Origin: an uncultured Opitutia bacterium
GTDB taxonomy: Bacteria; Verrucomicrobiota; Verrucomicrobiia; Opitutales; UBA953
Reading direction: 5' to 3'
Length of the DNA stretch: 64,000 bases
Assembly: GCA_903855995.1 (NCBI GenBank)
Contig: CAIOAN010000008.1
Span: 310,001-374,000, forward strand
Below are positions 43,273 through 52,870 of the stretch, one piece after another. The notes beneath the pieces are model-generated. The model was not told the origin of the DNA and made no database searches. It saw only the letters and a program-made list of their open reading frames with translations. The translations under genes and the position numbers were made by a program. The first letter of the stretch is position 1. Every line of letters begins with the position of its first letter.

Positions 43273-44049
43273 ATGCGCCCACTGTTCCTGGCCCTCCTCC
43301 CCTTCGCCGTCTTCGCCGCGGACCTGAAACCGCGGCTGCTCATCGCGGATCAGCCGGTCTTCGCCGATGATTTCAGCCAGCCGCGTGAACTGAAGGCCGT
43401 CGCGGCGAAATCCCCGACGGTGGGCGCTTGGAATCCGAACCAGGGCACGCGCTGGAAGGTCGCCGACGGCGTGCTTAGGGGCGAGGCCTCCACCGCGGAA
43501 TATCAAGCCGCCCATGACACCCACAAGGGAGTGCACCCCCGCATCGTGCTCACCAAGACGCCGGCCGAATATATCCTGCAATTCTCCTTCCGACTGGTCG
43601 ACGGGAAGGCGTTCATCGCCGGTGAACGGAAGTCCGTGGCGCCCTTCATCGAAATCGGCCACCATATCGCCCGCGTGACCTGGGGGCCGAACGGTGCGAT
43701 GCTGCTCGCCGACGGCGATTCCCTGCAGCTCGATGTCGCCAAGGATTACAAACTCGAGAACGGCAAATGGTATACGGTAATGGTGGAACGCCGCGCGGAT
43801 GAAGTCTTCGTTCAATTCCAGGACGGCCCGTCATTCTACGGCAAGCACCCGAGCTATAAGAGCGAACTCCACGCGGTCATGCTGGGCGGGCTAGAAGCGG
43901 GCCACATGGAAATCGATAACGTGACCGTCTGGTCAATCAAAGCCGGGCGACAAGCCGACGCCGAAGACATGCTGAAAGCGCGGACGCCGACCAAGGAAAT
44001 CCGCATCAAGGAAGCCAAGCCCGCCGAGGCCGCCAAGAAAGCCGCCTAA
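43273..44049 (+). CDS. secreted LamG/3-keto-disaccharide-hydrolase-like protein
   Basis: The 258-residue product has a signal peptide (MRPLFLALLPFAVFA). The beta-sandwich-like domain has FADDFSQPRELKAV, GTRWKVADGVLRGEA, YILQFSFRLVDGK, GKWYTVMVERRADEVFVQF and MEIDNVTVWSI. This pattern resembles concanavalin-like domains such as DUF1080, abundant in Verrucomicrobia and Planctomycetes. The C-terminus is Lys/Ala-rich. Catalytic activity is unproven. Confidence 0.7.
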   Translation: MRPLFLALLPFAVFAADLKPRLLIADQPVFADDFSQPRELKAVAAKSPTVGAWNPNQGTRWKVADGVLRGEASTAEYQAAHDTHKGVHPRIVLTKTPAEYILQFSFRLVDGKAFIAGERKSVAPFIEIGHHIARVTWGPNGAMLLADGDSLQLDVAKDYKLENGKWYTVMVERRADEVFVQFQDGPSFYGKHPSYKSELHAVMLGGLEAGHMEIDNVTVWSIKAGRQADAEDMLKARTPTKEIRIKEAKPAEAAKKAA

Positions 44050-44058
44050 ACGGGAGCC

Positions 44059-44553
44059 CTACTGCGCACCCTTCGCCTTGAAGTAGGCCTCGATCGTCTC
44101 GCGGATAGCCTTCTCGAAGGCATCATCCCGGGATTTGAGTTCGGCGTCGATCACCGGGTCGCCAATCCGTGCGCCGCGGCGGAAATATTTCTCCGCCTGA
44201 AGGTCGATCCGCTGGCCATAGAAAGTCGCGTAACTGACCCGGAACTTATAGCCGGAAGGATAATTCTCCAACTCCACCGCTGCTAGCCCCACCGGATAAT
44301 CCGGCTTAATCTTAAGCAAGGCCTTGTGCACTTCGGCCGTGACCTCGGAGCTCTTGCAGACAATCCGATTGTCCATGAAACGGGCGTCCGCGAAAGCCAC
44401 CTGCATGGGAAAGAAAATCCCCGTCTGCATGCCGTGAAATTCCGTCCCGGGAATACCATTGTAAAGCACAGCCCCCGTCAGACCGGTGACGGTCAGCAAA
44501 CCCACCAGAACCAAGGCGGGGTGCAGGGACTGTTTCAGTTTAACTTCGGACAT
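44059..44553 (-). CDS. membrane-anchored protein of unknown function
   Basis: The 164-residue product has one N-terminal helix (HPALVLVGLLTVTGLTGAVL) and a soluble remainder with a Tyr/Lys/Arg-rich region (YPSGYKFRVSYATFYGQRI). I do not recognise the family. It follows the large cytochrome-containing gene on the same strand after 61 bases and may be co-transcribed with it. Confidence 0.65.
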   Translation of the reverse strand: MSEVKLKQSLHPALVLVGLLTVTGLTGAVLYNGIPGTEFHGMQTGIFFPMQVAFADARFMDNRIVCKSSEVTAEVHKALLKIKPDYPVGLAAVELENYPSGYKFRVSYATFYGQRIDLQAEKYFRRGARIGDPVIDAELKSRDDAFEKAIRETIEAYFKAKGAQ

Positions 44554-44614
44554 GACGGAGGGGATAGACTCGGATGGCTCCGAATCAATCAGATTGGGTC
44601 AACTCGCACAAATG

Positions 44615-47548
44615 TCACTTCAGCGTCTGCAGGAACGCCTTCACGTCCTCAATTTCTTGCGGCTTGAGAATCAATCCCATGGGAGGCATCGGCGAAACGC
44701 CGAGCTGCTCAAAGCCCTTCGCGAGCACCTTATTCGGTTCGAGCAGAGATTCCTGGATATACGCGGGCGTGGCACGGGTCGCGATGCCGTCCAGCGCGGG
44801 CCCGATGGCACTACCCTTCCCTTTCACCATGTGGCAATTCACACAGGCGGCGACCGGATGCTTGAGGAAAATCTGCTCACCGCGTTCGGCCACGCCAGCG
44901 GTCACCGGAGCCTCGCCCACCAGCGTCAGCTCACACAGTTTGACGTCATCGAACGTCGCATCCCCGCCCGACGCCACCTGCAGCAGGTTGATACTCGCCT
45001 TGGTGCGGCTACCGCTGTTGAAGACTGTGTCGACCTCAACCCAGTCGGACTCACGGGCGATGACCTTGTCGGTCTCGGCGCGGCCAATATGATCATTAAG
45101 GCTAGCCTTGCCGCGCATCGCGTGGGTCTTGATCCACGCACTCAGGCGATACTCGGTATTCGGCTTCAGCTCGACGTCGGCAAAGAGGCTCGTGTCGTCG
45201 TCGCCTCGTGCGATGGCGCGCACCGCGTTCTTACCGGAATGGATAAGCGCAGGGTCGGTGACGATTGCCCACGTGACGGTCTTGTTGCCTGGCTTGTTAT
45301 TGCCGCCATAGTCACGTCGCTTCCAACCCGCAGGCAGTTTCTTGTCTGCGGACAATTCCTCGAAGCCAGGATTGGGCAAGAGATTGGGGCCTTCGACGTA
45401 ACTGGCTGTCTTGTGCTTCTTGGCGAGTAGGCGAGCAGCCTCGTTGAGCCATTCGTCGGCCTTAATGATGGGATCGGCGGCGAGCTGACGCACGAGGGTC
45501 TGCACCTCGGGCGTGGTGGGAAAGTCAGCCAGTTTGACGAGCGCAGCCAGACGCGTGACGGGATTCTTATCGGCGACGACCCCCGCGCCGAAAAATAACT
45601 TCTGGGAGGCCGCATCCTCACCGAGCGCACGAATCGCATTTCGACGTAAGACATCATCTTTCGACAGCAGGGCCTTCTGATGGGTTTCGGCATCCAAACG
45701 GCCCAGCCCCTGGAGCGCCCAGAGGGCATGAATAGCGGTGACGCCGGAATTATCGGCCAATACCACCCTCGTAAGTTCCGCGACCAAGCCGACCTTGCGG
45801 CCCTCGACGATTGCCTGCTGGGCGCGGAGGCGGCCATACTGCGTCGATCCTGACAAAGCCGCGAGCAACTCGGCATCGGCAGAACCGAGCGCAGCCGAAA
45901 CCACTGGCTTAGATTTGGAAACGACACGATAGATTCGACCTCGACTATGATCGCGCAGCGCATTCTCGTGAGCTCCGCCGACACCGGTCTTCGCATCGTA
46001 ACCGCCCCGAATCATGCTCGGCGTAGGATTGTGTTGAATAATGAAGTTCTGCCAGTCTGCCACCCAGACCGCACCGTCGGGACCGACCGCAGCACAGACC
46101 GGGGAAAGCCACTCATCGGAGCTGGCGAGCAGATTGAAGCCATCCTTGGCGACGTAGCCCGCCCCCTCGGCCTGCACGTCCATGAGCGCCACGATTTTCA
46201 TCGTCGGCTCGCAGACCATGGCCTTACCCTGCAGACGTTCAGGCAGTTGGGCGGAGTAGATGAAATTGGAACACGCGGCGGCCGTATAACCGCCCATGAC
46301 GTCGACTTGCCGGAAGTTCGGCGTAATCGTGTGGGCCTCACCGACCAAATTAATCTTCTTGGCCGTCATCGTACGTGCTCCCTTCGGAATCACGGTATTG
46401 GGAATACCTCCATAGAAGATCGGGGCGCCATTAGCGGTGCCGCCAAAATCATCGCCAGCGGCGTTGGCGCTCTGACCCCAGGTGTTGTTGCTAAACTGAT
46501 GGAGGAACTCCAGCTTCGCTCCATCTGCGGAAAAACGGTAGCTGCCTTGGGCGAACCTCTTGCTCTCGCCGCCGACCTTGCCATCAAAACCACTGTAGCC
46601 CACGGCGCCTCGCAACCAGTTGTCATAGCCATAGGAAAGATTGCTGGCCTGCGCGTGCGTATCGCGGATACCCCAACCCGTCATGATCACCTGGCGGATA
46701 TCCGCATGATCGCCACCGGTGCTATCCTTCAAGAACAGAAAGTTCGGCGGCTGGGATACGATGATACCGCCGTTGGCGAAGGTGAAGCTCGTGGGGATGT
46801 TAAGATGATCGGCGAAAACCGTGAACTTGTCGGCCTTGCCGTCGCCGTCGGTATCTTCGCAGATGATGATTTTGTCATGCCCCTGCTGCTGGTCTTCCAT
46901 GACGCCATGGGGGTAATCGGAGGTCTCGGCGACCCACAGACGCCCACGATTATCCCAGGCGAAGGCGATGGGCTTCATGATGTCCGGCTCGGAGGCGAAA
47001 AGCATCAGTTCCATGTCGGCTGGAACCTGCGTGCGCTCCATGCTGCCCTTCACGGAGAAAGGTTTCTGGAAAGTCAGTGGTTTCGGACGTTTTTCGTAGT
47101 TCGCGACATTGGCATTTTCTTCGCGAATCTCCGGCTCACGCTGGTCGAGGAATTTCTGCCAATTCGCAAGACGTGCGGAAGGCAGACCTGCTTCCAATTC
47201 TTTGCGAAAGGATTCGGCGGTGACACCTGCCTTTAGCACGAAGACCGACACGAGCTGACCGGAAGGCAGTTTGATCGACTCACCGAGCGCGGGTTGGCCC
47301 TGAGCGTCGGGCTTCACCAAAAGCGCATCATAATACCCCAGACGAGCGGCATCAGGGGTCGCCCCGTGGGCGTAGTCGAACCAGATGGCATCGCGACCAA
47401 GGGCCGCCATGAGGTCATGCAACGGGCCGCGGGCTGATTGCTCTCCGCCGGCGGCATCAAAATATAACACGCGCAGAGGGCCGGCGGGGGCGGCGAACGA
47501 TGAGACCATGGACAGGACCAGGGTGAGGAGCGAGACCAGGAGACGCAT
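44615..47548 (-). CDS. PVC-type membrane-bound dehydrogenase with C-terminal cytochrome c
   Basis: The 977-residue product (ATG at 47548, signal peptide MRLLVSLLTLVLSMVSSFAA) is a multidomain protein. An N-terminal segment looks like a short ThuA-type domain. A beta-propeller-like domain follows (FAWDNRGRLWVAETSDYPHG, CEDTDGDGKADKFTVFAD). Next come HEAT-like repeats (about residues 560-700) and a carbohydrate-binding-type module (NLLPNPGFEELSADKKLPAG). The cytochrome c domain has CVNCH near residue 902 and SPMPPM as Met ligand. This architecture is typical of planctomycete/verrucomicrobial large dehydrogenases thought to oxidise carbohydrates; the substrate is unknown. Confidence 0.88.
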   Translation of the reverse strand: MRLLVSLLTLVLSMVSSFAAPAGPLRVLYFDAAGGEQSARGPLHDLMAALGRDAIWFDYAHGATPDAARLGYYDALLVKPDAQGQPALGESIKLPSGQLVSVFVLKAGVTAESFRKELEAGLPSARLANWQKFLDQREPEIREENANVANYEKRPKPLTFQKPFSVKGSMERTQVPADMELMLFASEPDIMKPIAFAWDNRGRLWVAETSDYPHGVMEDQQQGHDKIIICEDTDGDGKADKFTVFADHLNIPTSFTFANGGIIVSQPPNFLFLKDSTGGDHADIRQVIMTGWGIRDTHAQASNLSYGYDNWLRGAVGYSGFDGKVGGESKRFAQGSYRFSADGAKLEFLHQFSNNTWGQSANAAGDDFGGTANGAPIFYGGIPNTVIPKGARTMTAKKINLVGEAHTITPNFRQVDVMGGYTAAACSNFIYSAQLPERLQGKAMVCEPTMKIVALMDVQAEGAGYVAKDGFNLLASSDEWLSPVCAAVGPDGAVWVADWQNFIIQHNPTPSMIRGGYDAKTGVGGAHENALRDHSRGRIYRVVSKSKPVVSAALGSADAELLAALSGSTQYGRLRAQQAIVEGRKVGLVAELTRVVLADNSGVTAIHALWALQGLGRLDAETHQKALLSKDDVLRRNAIRALGEDAASQKLFFGAGVVADKNPVTRLAALVKLADFPTTPEVQTLVRQLAADPIIKADEWLNEAARLLAKKHKTASYVEGPNLLPNPGFEELSADKKLPAGWKRRDYGGNNKPGNKTVTWAIVTDPALIHSGKNAVRAIARGDDDTSLFADVELKPNTEYRLSAWIKTHAMRGKASLNDHIGRAETDKVIARESDWVEVDTVFNSGSRTKASINLLQVASGGDATFDDVKLCELTLVGEAPVTAGVAERGEQIFLKHPVAACVNCHMVKGKGSAIGPALDGIATRATPAYIQESLLEPNKVLAKGFEQLGVSPMPPMGLILKPQEIEDVKAFLQTLK

Positions 47549-47673
47549 AGGGGTGTGCTTAAACAAACATCGGGCCCCGGATTGGCAACCCGGAGAATCG
47601 TCGAACTTGGGGCATTTCACGCGAAAATCGCCGGACGTTGTCGCAATAATGAAAGGCTATAGGAATGAGGCAC

Positions 47674-47701
47674 AAAAAACGGCGCCCGCTTGGGCGCCGT
47701 T
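47674..47701 (-). terminator. rho-independent terminator of groS-groL
   Basis: The stem CGGCGCCC (47680-47687) pairs with GGGCGCCG (47692-47699) around a 4-base loop. On the minus strand it is followed by six T residues (A-run 47674-47679 on plus), 24 bases after the groL stop. Confidence 0.88.
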
Positions 47702-47724
47702 GTTCGAACGACTGATCAGCGATC

Positions 47725-49350
47725 TCAGTGGTCGTGGTGATCACCACCCGCCGCAGGCTTATTGTCCTCGGGCATGTCGGTGATAAGGCACTCGGTCGTG
47801 AGCAGCAGGCCGGCCACAGAGGCAGCGTTGATGATCGCGGTACGGGTGACCTTGGTCGGGTCGACGACGCCGGCCTTGATGAGGTCTTCGTAAGCGCCGG
47901 TTGCCACGTTGTAGCCCTCGGCACCCTTGTGCTTGAGCATCACTTCCTGGACAATGAGGGAACCTTCGACGCCGGCGTTGAAGCACAGTGTGCGGAGCGG
48001 CTCTTCGATCGCCTTACGGACGATCTGGGCGCCAATCTTCTCGTCGCCGACGAGGGAGTTGATCACGGAGTCGATGGCCTTGACGGTGCGCAGGAGGGCG
48101 ACACCACCACCGGGGACGATGCCTTCTTCCACGGCCGCACGGGTGGCGTGCAGCGCGTCGTCGACGCGATCCTTCTTTTCCTTGAGCTCGGTTTCGGTCG
48201 CGGCACCCACGTGGATGACGGCGACGCCGCCGGCCAGCTTAGCCAGGCGTTCCTGGAGCTTTTCCTTATCGTAGTCGGAGGTGGTTTCTTCGATCTGGCG
48301 ACGGATCAGCTTCACGCGACCCTGGATATCGGCGGACTTGCCGGCACCCTGGATGATGGTGGTGTTTTCCTTATCGGCGACGATGCGCTTGGCACGGCCG
48401 AGGTCGGCGATCTTCACGGACTCGAGCTTGATGCCGAGGTCTTCCGTGACGAAGCGGCCACCGGTGAGGACGGCGATGTCTTCCATCATGGCCTTGCGGC
48501 GGTCGCCGAAGCCAGGGGCCTTGACGGCGCAGACGTTGATCGTACCGCGGAGGCGGTTGACGACGAGGGTGGCGAGGGCTTCGCCTTCGATTTCCTCGGC
48601 GATGATCAGGAGCGGCTTGCCGGTCTTGGCGACCTCCTGGAGGAGAGGCAGCAAGTCCTTCATGGCGCTGACCTTCTTCTCGTAGAGAAGGATGTAAGCG
48701 TCTTCGAGGACGGCCTCGAGCGTCTCGGCGTTGGTCGCGAAGTACGGAGAAAGGTAGCCCTTGTCGAACTGCATGCCTTCGACGACGTCGAGGGTGGTCT
48801 CGATGGTCTTGGCTTCTTCGACGGTGATGGTGCCGTCCTTACCCACGCGGTCCATGGCTTCGGCGATGATGTCTCCGATGGATTCGTCCCAATTGGCGGA
48901 CACGGTGGCGACCTGCTTGATCTCCTTGCGGTCCTTGACCTTCTTCGAGATCACGGCGAGTTCCTTGACGATGGCTTCGGTGGCCTTGTCGACGCCACGC
49001 TTGACGAAGATCGGGTTCGCGCCGGCAGCGACGAAACGGAGACCTTCTTTATAGATGGCTTCGGCCAGGACGGTCGCGGTGGTCGTGCCGTCACCCGCCT
49101 TGTCGGCGGTCTTGGAAGCGACTTCGCGCACCATCTGGGCCCCCATGTTTTCGTAGGGATCGTCGAGTTCGATCTCCTTGGCGACGGTGACACCGTCCTT
49201 GGTGACCTTCGGGGCGCCGAATTTCTTGTCGATCATCACATTGCGGCCCTTGGGACCGAGGGTGACTTTGACGGCACGGGCGAGGATCGAAACGCCGTTC
49301 AGCACCTTGCGGCGGGCGGCTTCATCGAACAGGATTTGCTTCTTAGACAT
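47725..49350 (-). CDS. groL: chaperonin GroEL
   Basis: GroEL is the 14-mer ATP-driven folding chamber. The 541-residue product has [47 protein letters not shown] and [18 protein letters not shown]. The length is normal. The C-terminus is His/Asp-rich ([11 protein letters not shown]) instead of the common Gly-Gly-Met repeats. groS lies 28 bases upstream. The leader CTCTCAACCAAGAATCCT has no Shine-Dalgarno motif. Confidence 0.98.
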   Translation of the reverse strand: MSKKQILFDEAARRKVLNGVSILARAVKVTLGPKGRNVMIDKKFGAPKVTKDGVTVAKEIELDDPYENMGAQMVREVASKTADKAGDGTTTATVLAEAIYKEGLRFVAAGANPIFVKRGVDKATEAIVKELAVISKKVKDRKEIKQVATVSANWDESIGDIIAEAMDRVGKDGTITVEEAKTIETTLDVVEGMQFDKGYLSPYFATNAETLEAVLEDAYILLYEKKVSAMKDLLPLLQEVAKTGKPLLIIAEEIEGEALATLVVNRLRGTINVCAVKAPGFGDRRKAMMEDIAVLTGGRFVTEDLGIKLESVKIADLGRAKRIVADKENTTIIQGAGKSADIQGRVKLIRRQIEETTSDYDKEKLQERLAKLAGGVAVIHVGAATETELKEKKDRVDDALHATRAAVEEGIVPGGGVALLRTVKAIDSVINSLVGDEKIGAQIVRKAIEEPLRTLCFNAGVEGSLIVQEVMLKHKGAEGYNVATGAYEDLIKAGVVDPTKVTRTAIINAASVAGLLLTTECLITDMPEDNKPAAGGDHHDH

Positions 49351-49378
49351 AGGATTCTTGGTTGAGAGGTGGTGTGGA

Positions 49379-49684
49379 TTATTCGATGACGGCGAGGATT
49401 TCTTCTTCGCGGAGCAGGAGGTAGAGCTCTTCGTTGAGTTTCACTTCGGTGCCGGCATACTTACCGACGAGCACCTTGTCGCCGATCTTGACGTTAAAGG
49501 CGATTTTCTTGCCATCCTTGTCGAGGGCGCCGGTGCCGAGGGCGATGACCTTGGCTTCCTGCGGCTTCTCCTTGGCGGAGTCAGGGATAATGATGCCTCC
49601 CTTGATTTCTTCTGCCTCTTCGATGCGCTGGAGGAGGACGCGATCACCGAGGGGCTTGACGCTGGGTTTGGTGTTTTTGGCCAT
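49379..49684 (-). CDS. groS: co-chaperonin GroES
   Basis: GroES caps the GroEL chamber as a heptamer. The 101-residue product starts at ATG 49684 ([20 protein letters not shown]). It carries the mobile loop [18 protein letters not shown] and [16 protein letters not shown]. The leader ACCCACACATCCAAC is A/C-rich without a Shine-Dalgarno motif. It is the first gene of the groS-groL pair. No CIRCE element lies upstream, unlike in many bacteria with HrcA control. Confidence 0.97.
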   Translation of the reverse strand: MAKNTKPSVKPLGDRVLLQRIEEAEEIKGGIIIPDSAKEKPQEAKVIALGTGALDKDGKKIAFNVKIGDKVLVGKYAGTEVKLNEELYLLLREEEILAVIE

Positions 49685-49775
49685 GTTGGATGTGTGGGTA
49701 GAGGTTAGTCCGTGGGGACGTCGGGGAGTTTGCAGAACAGATGCCAAAGCCGTTTCGGCAGGATTTAGCAAACGA

Positions 49776-49859
49776 TTAAGGGGTTTTTCTCGGGTCCTAG
49801 CCCTTAACGACCCTCCAAATGAGCCATTGTTCCCACTTTTACCCGAGACACCCTGTCTC
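49776..49859. promoter_or_regulatory. two inverted repeats in the groESL upstream region
   Basis: A 15-base palindrome (GAGACA, CCC, TGTCTC at 49845-49859) lies about 160 bases before the groS start. A second repeat pairs TTAAGGG (49776-49782) with CCCTTAA (49801-49807). On the minus strand the palindrome overlaps TTGAGA, a possible -35. They could be an operator and a leader hairpin; the regulator is unknown. Confidence 0.4.
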
Positions 49860-49884
49860 AAGGGTGGGACAACCGAAACACTAG

Positions 49885-49950
49885 GGGCAGGGGTCGGGGT
49901 AGTTACGATAGCACGTTCTCCTGCATTTTAGGCTAACCCTACCCCTGCTC
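49885..49950. repeat. imperfect inverted repeat between TPR gene and groS
   Basis: The arms at 49885-49902 and 49933-49950 are complementary at 15 of 18 positions, separated by 30 bases. The right arm overlaps the 3' end of the TPR gene. There is no T-run, so it is not a standard terminator. Confidence 0.4.
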
Positions 49951-50323
49951 AGAGTTCCCCCGGCTGTTTACCTTCGGGCTCCTTAAGTTGGTCGCCCCAT
50001 CCCAAGATCCGGGCTTGGGCGCCATGATACTCGGCCTTGGTCTTGTCGCCACGCTCCATCCAGACCCGCGAAAGGGATGTATGAATATGAATATCCCTGG
50101 GACGCAGCTGCAGGGCCTGTTCGCCGGCCGCCAGCGCCGCATCGAGCTGACGCAGGGTGAAATGAACTTCGGCCTTGGCGAGCCACGCCTCAAAGCACCT
50201 CGGATCGATCGCGACCGCCTGCTCCAGCTTCGCCAACGCCGCGGCTTCATCGCCCATGGCGAAATCAAACGCCGCCTCCTCCGCCAAGGCCAGGGCGCGC
50301 GCTGAGGGCGAAGAATCGGACAT
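49949..50323 (-). CDS. small TPR-repeat protein
   Basis: The 124-residue product (ATG at 50323, [20 protein letters not shown]) contains about three tetratricopeptide repeats. Examples are [40 protein letters not shown] and [20 protein letters not shown]. Such repeats mediate protein contacts. There is no signal peptide, so it is probably cytoplasmic. It lies upstream of groS on the same strand; a link to chaperonin function is not shown. Confidence 0.75.
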   Translation of the reverse strand: MSDSSPSARALALAEEAAFDFAMGDEAAALAKLEQAVAIDPRCFEAWLAKAEVHFTLRQLDAALAAGEQALQLRPRDIHIHTSLSRVWMERGDKTKAEYHGAQARILGWGDQLKEPEGKQPGEL

Positions 50324-50410
50324 GCGGACACCGTGCGTGGAGCCCGCGGCATCGCAAGCGCTCCTTTCACGCTTGGAAAGCGAGCGGAGGGGTCGCAACT
50401 TACCCCCATC

Positions 50411-51529
50411 ATGGATCCACGATATGGACAATTAGCCGACGTGCTCTGCGGTTTCTCGACCCGCCTCAAGAAGGGGGAGAGTGTGCTCATCGACGCCCAC
50501 GACGTGCCAGAAGACTTCGTCATCGCCCTCATCCGGGCCGCCCGCGAACGCGGCGCCACCCCCATGGTCAACCTCCACAAAGCTCGTATCGGCCGCGAGA
50601 TGGTCAAGGGCGGCACCAAGGAACAGTTCAAGCTGGCTGCCGACCACGAACTCGCCCGCATGAAGAAGATGCAGGCCTACATCGCCGTGCGCGGTTCCGA
50701 TAATATTTTCGAGGGCAGCGACATTCCGGCCGGCCAGGCGAAACTCAATGGCGAGCTCATGCGCCCGGTCCTCGACCACCGCGTGAACAAGACCAAGTGG
50801 GTCGTGCTCCGCTGGCCGACCTCTTCGATGGCCCAGCAAGCCAAGATGAGTACCGAAGCTTTCGCTGACTTCTACTTCCGCGTCTGCACGCTTGATTACT
50901 CCCGCATGATCCCGGGCATGGACGCGCTGAAGCAGGCGATGATGAAGACCGACGAGATACACATCGCCGGACCGGGCACCGACCTTAAGTTCAACATCAA
51001 GGGCATGAACGCCATCCCCTGCGGCGGCGAATACAACATCCCCGACGGCGAGGTCTTCACCGCTCCGATCAAGGATTCCGTCAACGGCGTGCTGCAGTAC
51101 AACTGCGCCACCATCTACCAGGGCGTTTCCTTCGAGAACATCCGCCTCGTCTTCCGCAAGGGCAAGATTGTCGAGGCCACCTCGAACAACACCAAGCGCC
51201 TCAACGAGATTCTCGATACCGACGGCGGAGCGCGGTTCATCGGTGAATTCGCCATCGGCTTCAACCCCCACATCCTCAATCCGATGCAGGACATCCTGTT
51301 CGACGAGAAAATCGCAGGCTCCTTCCACTTTACGCCCGGCAAGTGCTACGAAACCACCGACAACGGCAATCACTCGTCCATCCACTGGGACATGGTCTGC
51401 ATTCAGCGTCCAGAATACGGCGGCGGTGAAATCCGTTTCGACGGCCAGGTAATCCGCAAAGACGGCCTTTTCCTTCCCAAGCCCCTCCAAAAATTGAATC
51501 CCGCATACCTCCTCGGTAAGGCCAAATAA
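50411..51529 (+). CDS. aminopeptidase, M29 family
   Basis: M29 enzymes are dimetal aminopeptidases (AmpS/AmpT type). The 372-residue product (ATG at 50411) has an N-terminal domain ([20 protein letters not shown]) and the catalytic part. That part has [27 protein letters not shown], and [15 protein letters not shown], which provides the Glu, His and Asp metal ligands. Ends and length fit the family. It is followed by a pseudouridine synthase gene after 1 base. Confidence 0.88.
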   Translation: MDPRYGQLADVLCGFSTRLKKGESVLIDAHDVPEDFVIALIRAARERGATPMVNLHKARIGREMVKGGTKEQFKLAADHELARMKKMQAYIAVRGSDNIFEGSDIPAGQAKLNGELMRPVLDHRVNKTKWVVLRWPTSSMAQQAKMSTEAFADFYFRVCTLDYSRMIPGMDALKQAMMKTDEIHIAGPGTDLKFNIKGMNAIPCGGEYNIPDGEVFTAPIKDSVNGVLQYNCATIYQGVSFENIRLVFRKGKIVEATSNNTKRLNEILDTDGGARFIGEFAIGFNPHILNPMQDILFDEKIAGSFHFTPGKCYETTDNGNHSSIHWDMVCIQRPEYGGGEIRFDGQVIRKDGLFLPKPLQKLNPAYLLGKAK

Positions 51530-51530
51530 A

Positions 51531-52649
51531 ATGGCCCAACCCAAGAAACCCAAGAAGCCGCAGCCCAAGCGCCTCGGCTCACGTCCGCAGGCCCGCACGG
51601 CCAAAGCGCTCAAGCGCAAGGACAAGCCAGCCCCGCACGTGCCCTATGCGGCCCGGCCCGCCAAGGCTCCGGTCGAGGAGGCCCGCCCTGACGAGATCGT
51701 CACCACGCGCATCCCCGATACGTTTGAACCGGCCCGCGCCGATAAGATTGTCGCAACTGTGCTCGAAGGCGTCAGCCGCTCGCGGGTCCAGAAGGCCCTC
51801 GACCTCGGCATGGTCAAAGTGAACGGCAAGCCTGCCGACCGCCGCACGGTGCTCAACCCCGGCGATCATATCGAAGTGGCCCTACCCTCGCCCGGTGAGC
51901 CCACGGCTCGCCCGGTCAAGATGGCCCTCGAAGTGATTTTCGAAGACGCCCACATCATCGCCATCAACAAGCCCGCGGGCTTGCTCACGCACCCCGTTCA
52001 GGGATCCGACGAGGTCTCCGTCGTCCACGGCCTCCTCCACCACACCAAGGGCAAGCTGGCACCGGCCGGCGGAGCCCCCCGCCCTGGAGTCGTCCATCGT
52101 CTCGACCGCGAGACCTCCGGCGTCATCGTGCTCGCGAAGACCGACAAGGCCTACCATGCGCTCGTCGCCCAGTTCGCCGAACGGACCGCGAAGAAAGAAT
52201 ACCTCGCCCTCGTCGACAAGGCCCCGCGCCTGCTCTCCGGCGTCATCAACGCCAACATCGACCGCCACCGCACCGTCCGTGTGCGCATGGCCGTGCGCGA
52301 AGACGGCCGCGAAGCCATCACCGATTGGCGCGTGGAAGGAAAATATGGCGTCGAAGCCGCGCTGGTCCGCGCCTTCCCGCACACCGGCCGCACCCACCAG
52401 ATCCGCGTGCACCTCGCGCACATCACCCATCCGATTCTGGGTGACCGCACCTACGGTAAGTTCGATGTACCGAGCTACACCGGCTGGCCGATGCCACGCG
52501 TGATGCTGCACGCCCACAAACTGACGCTGACGCACCCCCAGACGGGTAAGCCCCTCACCCTCTCGGTCGAGCCTCCCAAGGACTTCCTGGAGCTCAAGGA
52601 ATGGTTGGCCAAGAAGTTTGGTCGGAAGTCTTACCTTCTTCCCGCGTAG
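51531..52649 (+). CDS. RluA/RluD-family pseudouridine synthase
   Basis: Enzymes of this family isomerise uridines in 23S rRNA or tRNA. The 372-residue product has a basic N-terminal extension (MAQPKKPKKPQPKRLGSRP). An S4 domain (SRVQKALDLGMVKVNGKPA) and the catalytic domain follow, the latter with VHRLDRETSGVIVLAKTD (catalytic Asp) and GRTHQIRVHLAHITHPILG. Target position cannot be read from sequence. The roughly 70-residue Lys/Pro/Ala extension before S4 is unusual and could bind RNA. Confidence 0.92.
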   Translation: MAQPKKPKKPQPKRLGSRPQARTAKALKRKDKPAPHVPYAARPAKAPVEEARPDEIVTTRIPDTFEPARADKIVATVLEGVSRSRVQKALDLGMVKVNGKPADRRTVLNPGDHIEVALPSPGEPTARPVKMALEVIFEDAHIIAINKPAGLLTHPVQGSDEVSVVHGLLHHTKGKLAPAGGAPRPGVVHRLDRETSGVIVLAKTDKAYHALVAQFAERTAKKEYLALVDKAPRLLSGVINANIDRHRTVRVRMAVREDGREAITDWRVEGKYGVEAALVRAFPHTGRTHQIRVHLAHITHPILGDRTYGKFDVPSYTGWPMPRVMLHAHKLTLTHPQTGKPLTLSVEPPKDFLELKEWLAKKFGRKSYLLPA

Positions 52650-52870
52650 CAGGTTTAAGTGGTTGGCGGTTAGTGGATGGGAAAATCAAGGGAGCAATTC
52701 TGCCGGAGGCACGGTCGCGATCAGCATCGCATCCGTGTGCAGATGAGCACCGTACGTTCAAAGACCTTGTCCGGTTACACGAACCCACTTCTGCGAACGG
52801 CAACCTCGGAGAGCGCGCCCTACCCACCAACCCCCGGAGCCTCGTGCCCTCAGGCCCTCCGGCCTTGCCC

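Noticed and set aside
47728-49365. A 545-codon frame antisense to groL
   Set aside because: It mirrors the whole of groL, one of the best-supported genes in the window; shadow of codon bias.
49685-49948. CIRCE element upstream of groS
   Set aside because: I looked for TTAGCACTC/GAGTGCTAA on both strands in this spacer and did not find it; only unrelated inverted repeats are present.
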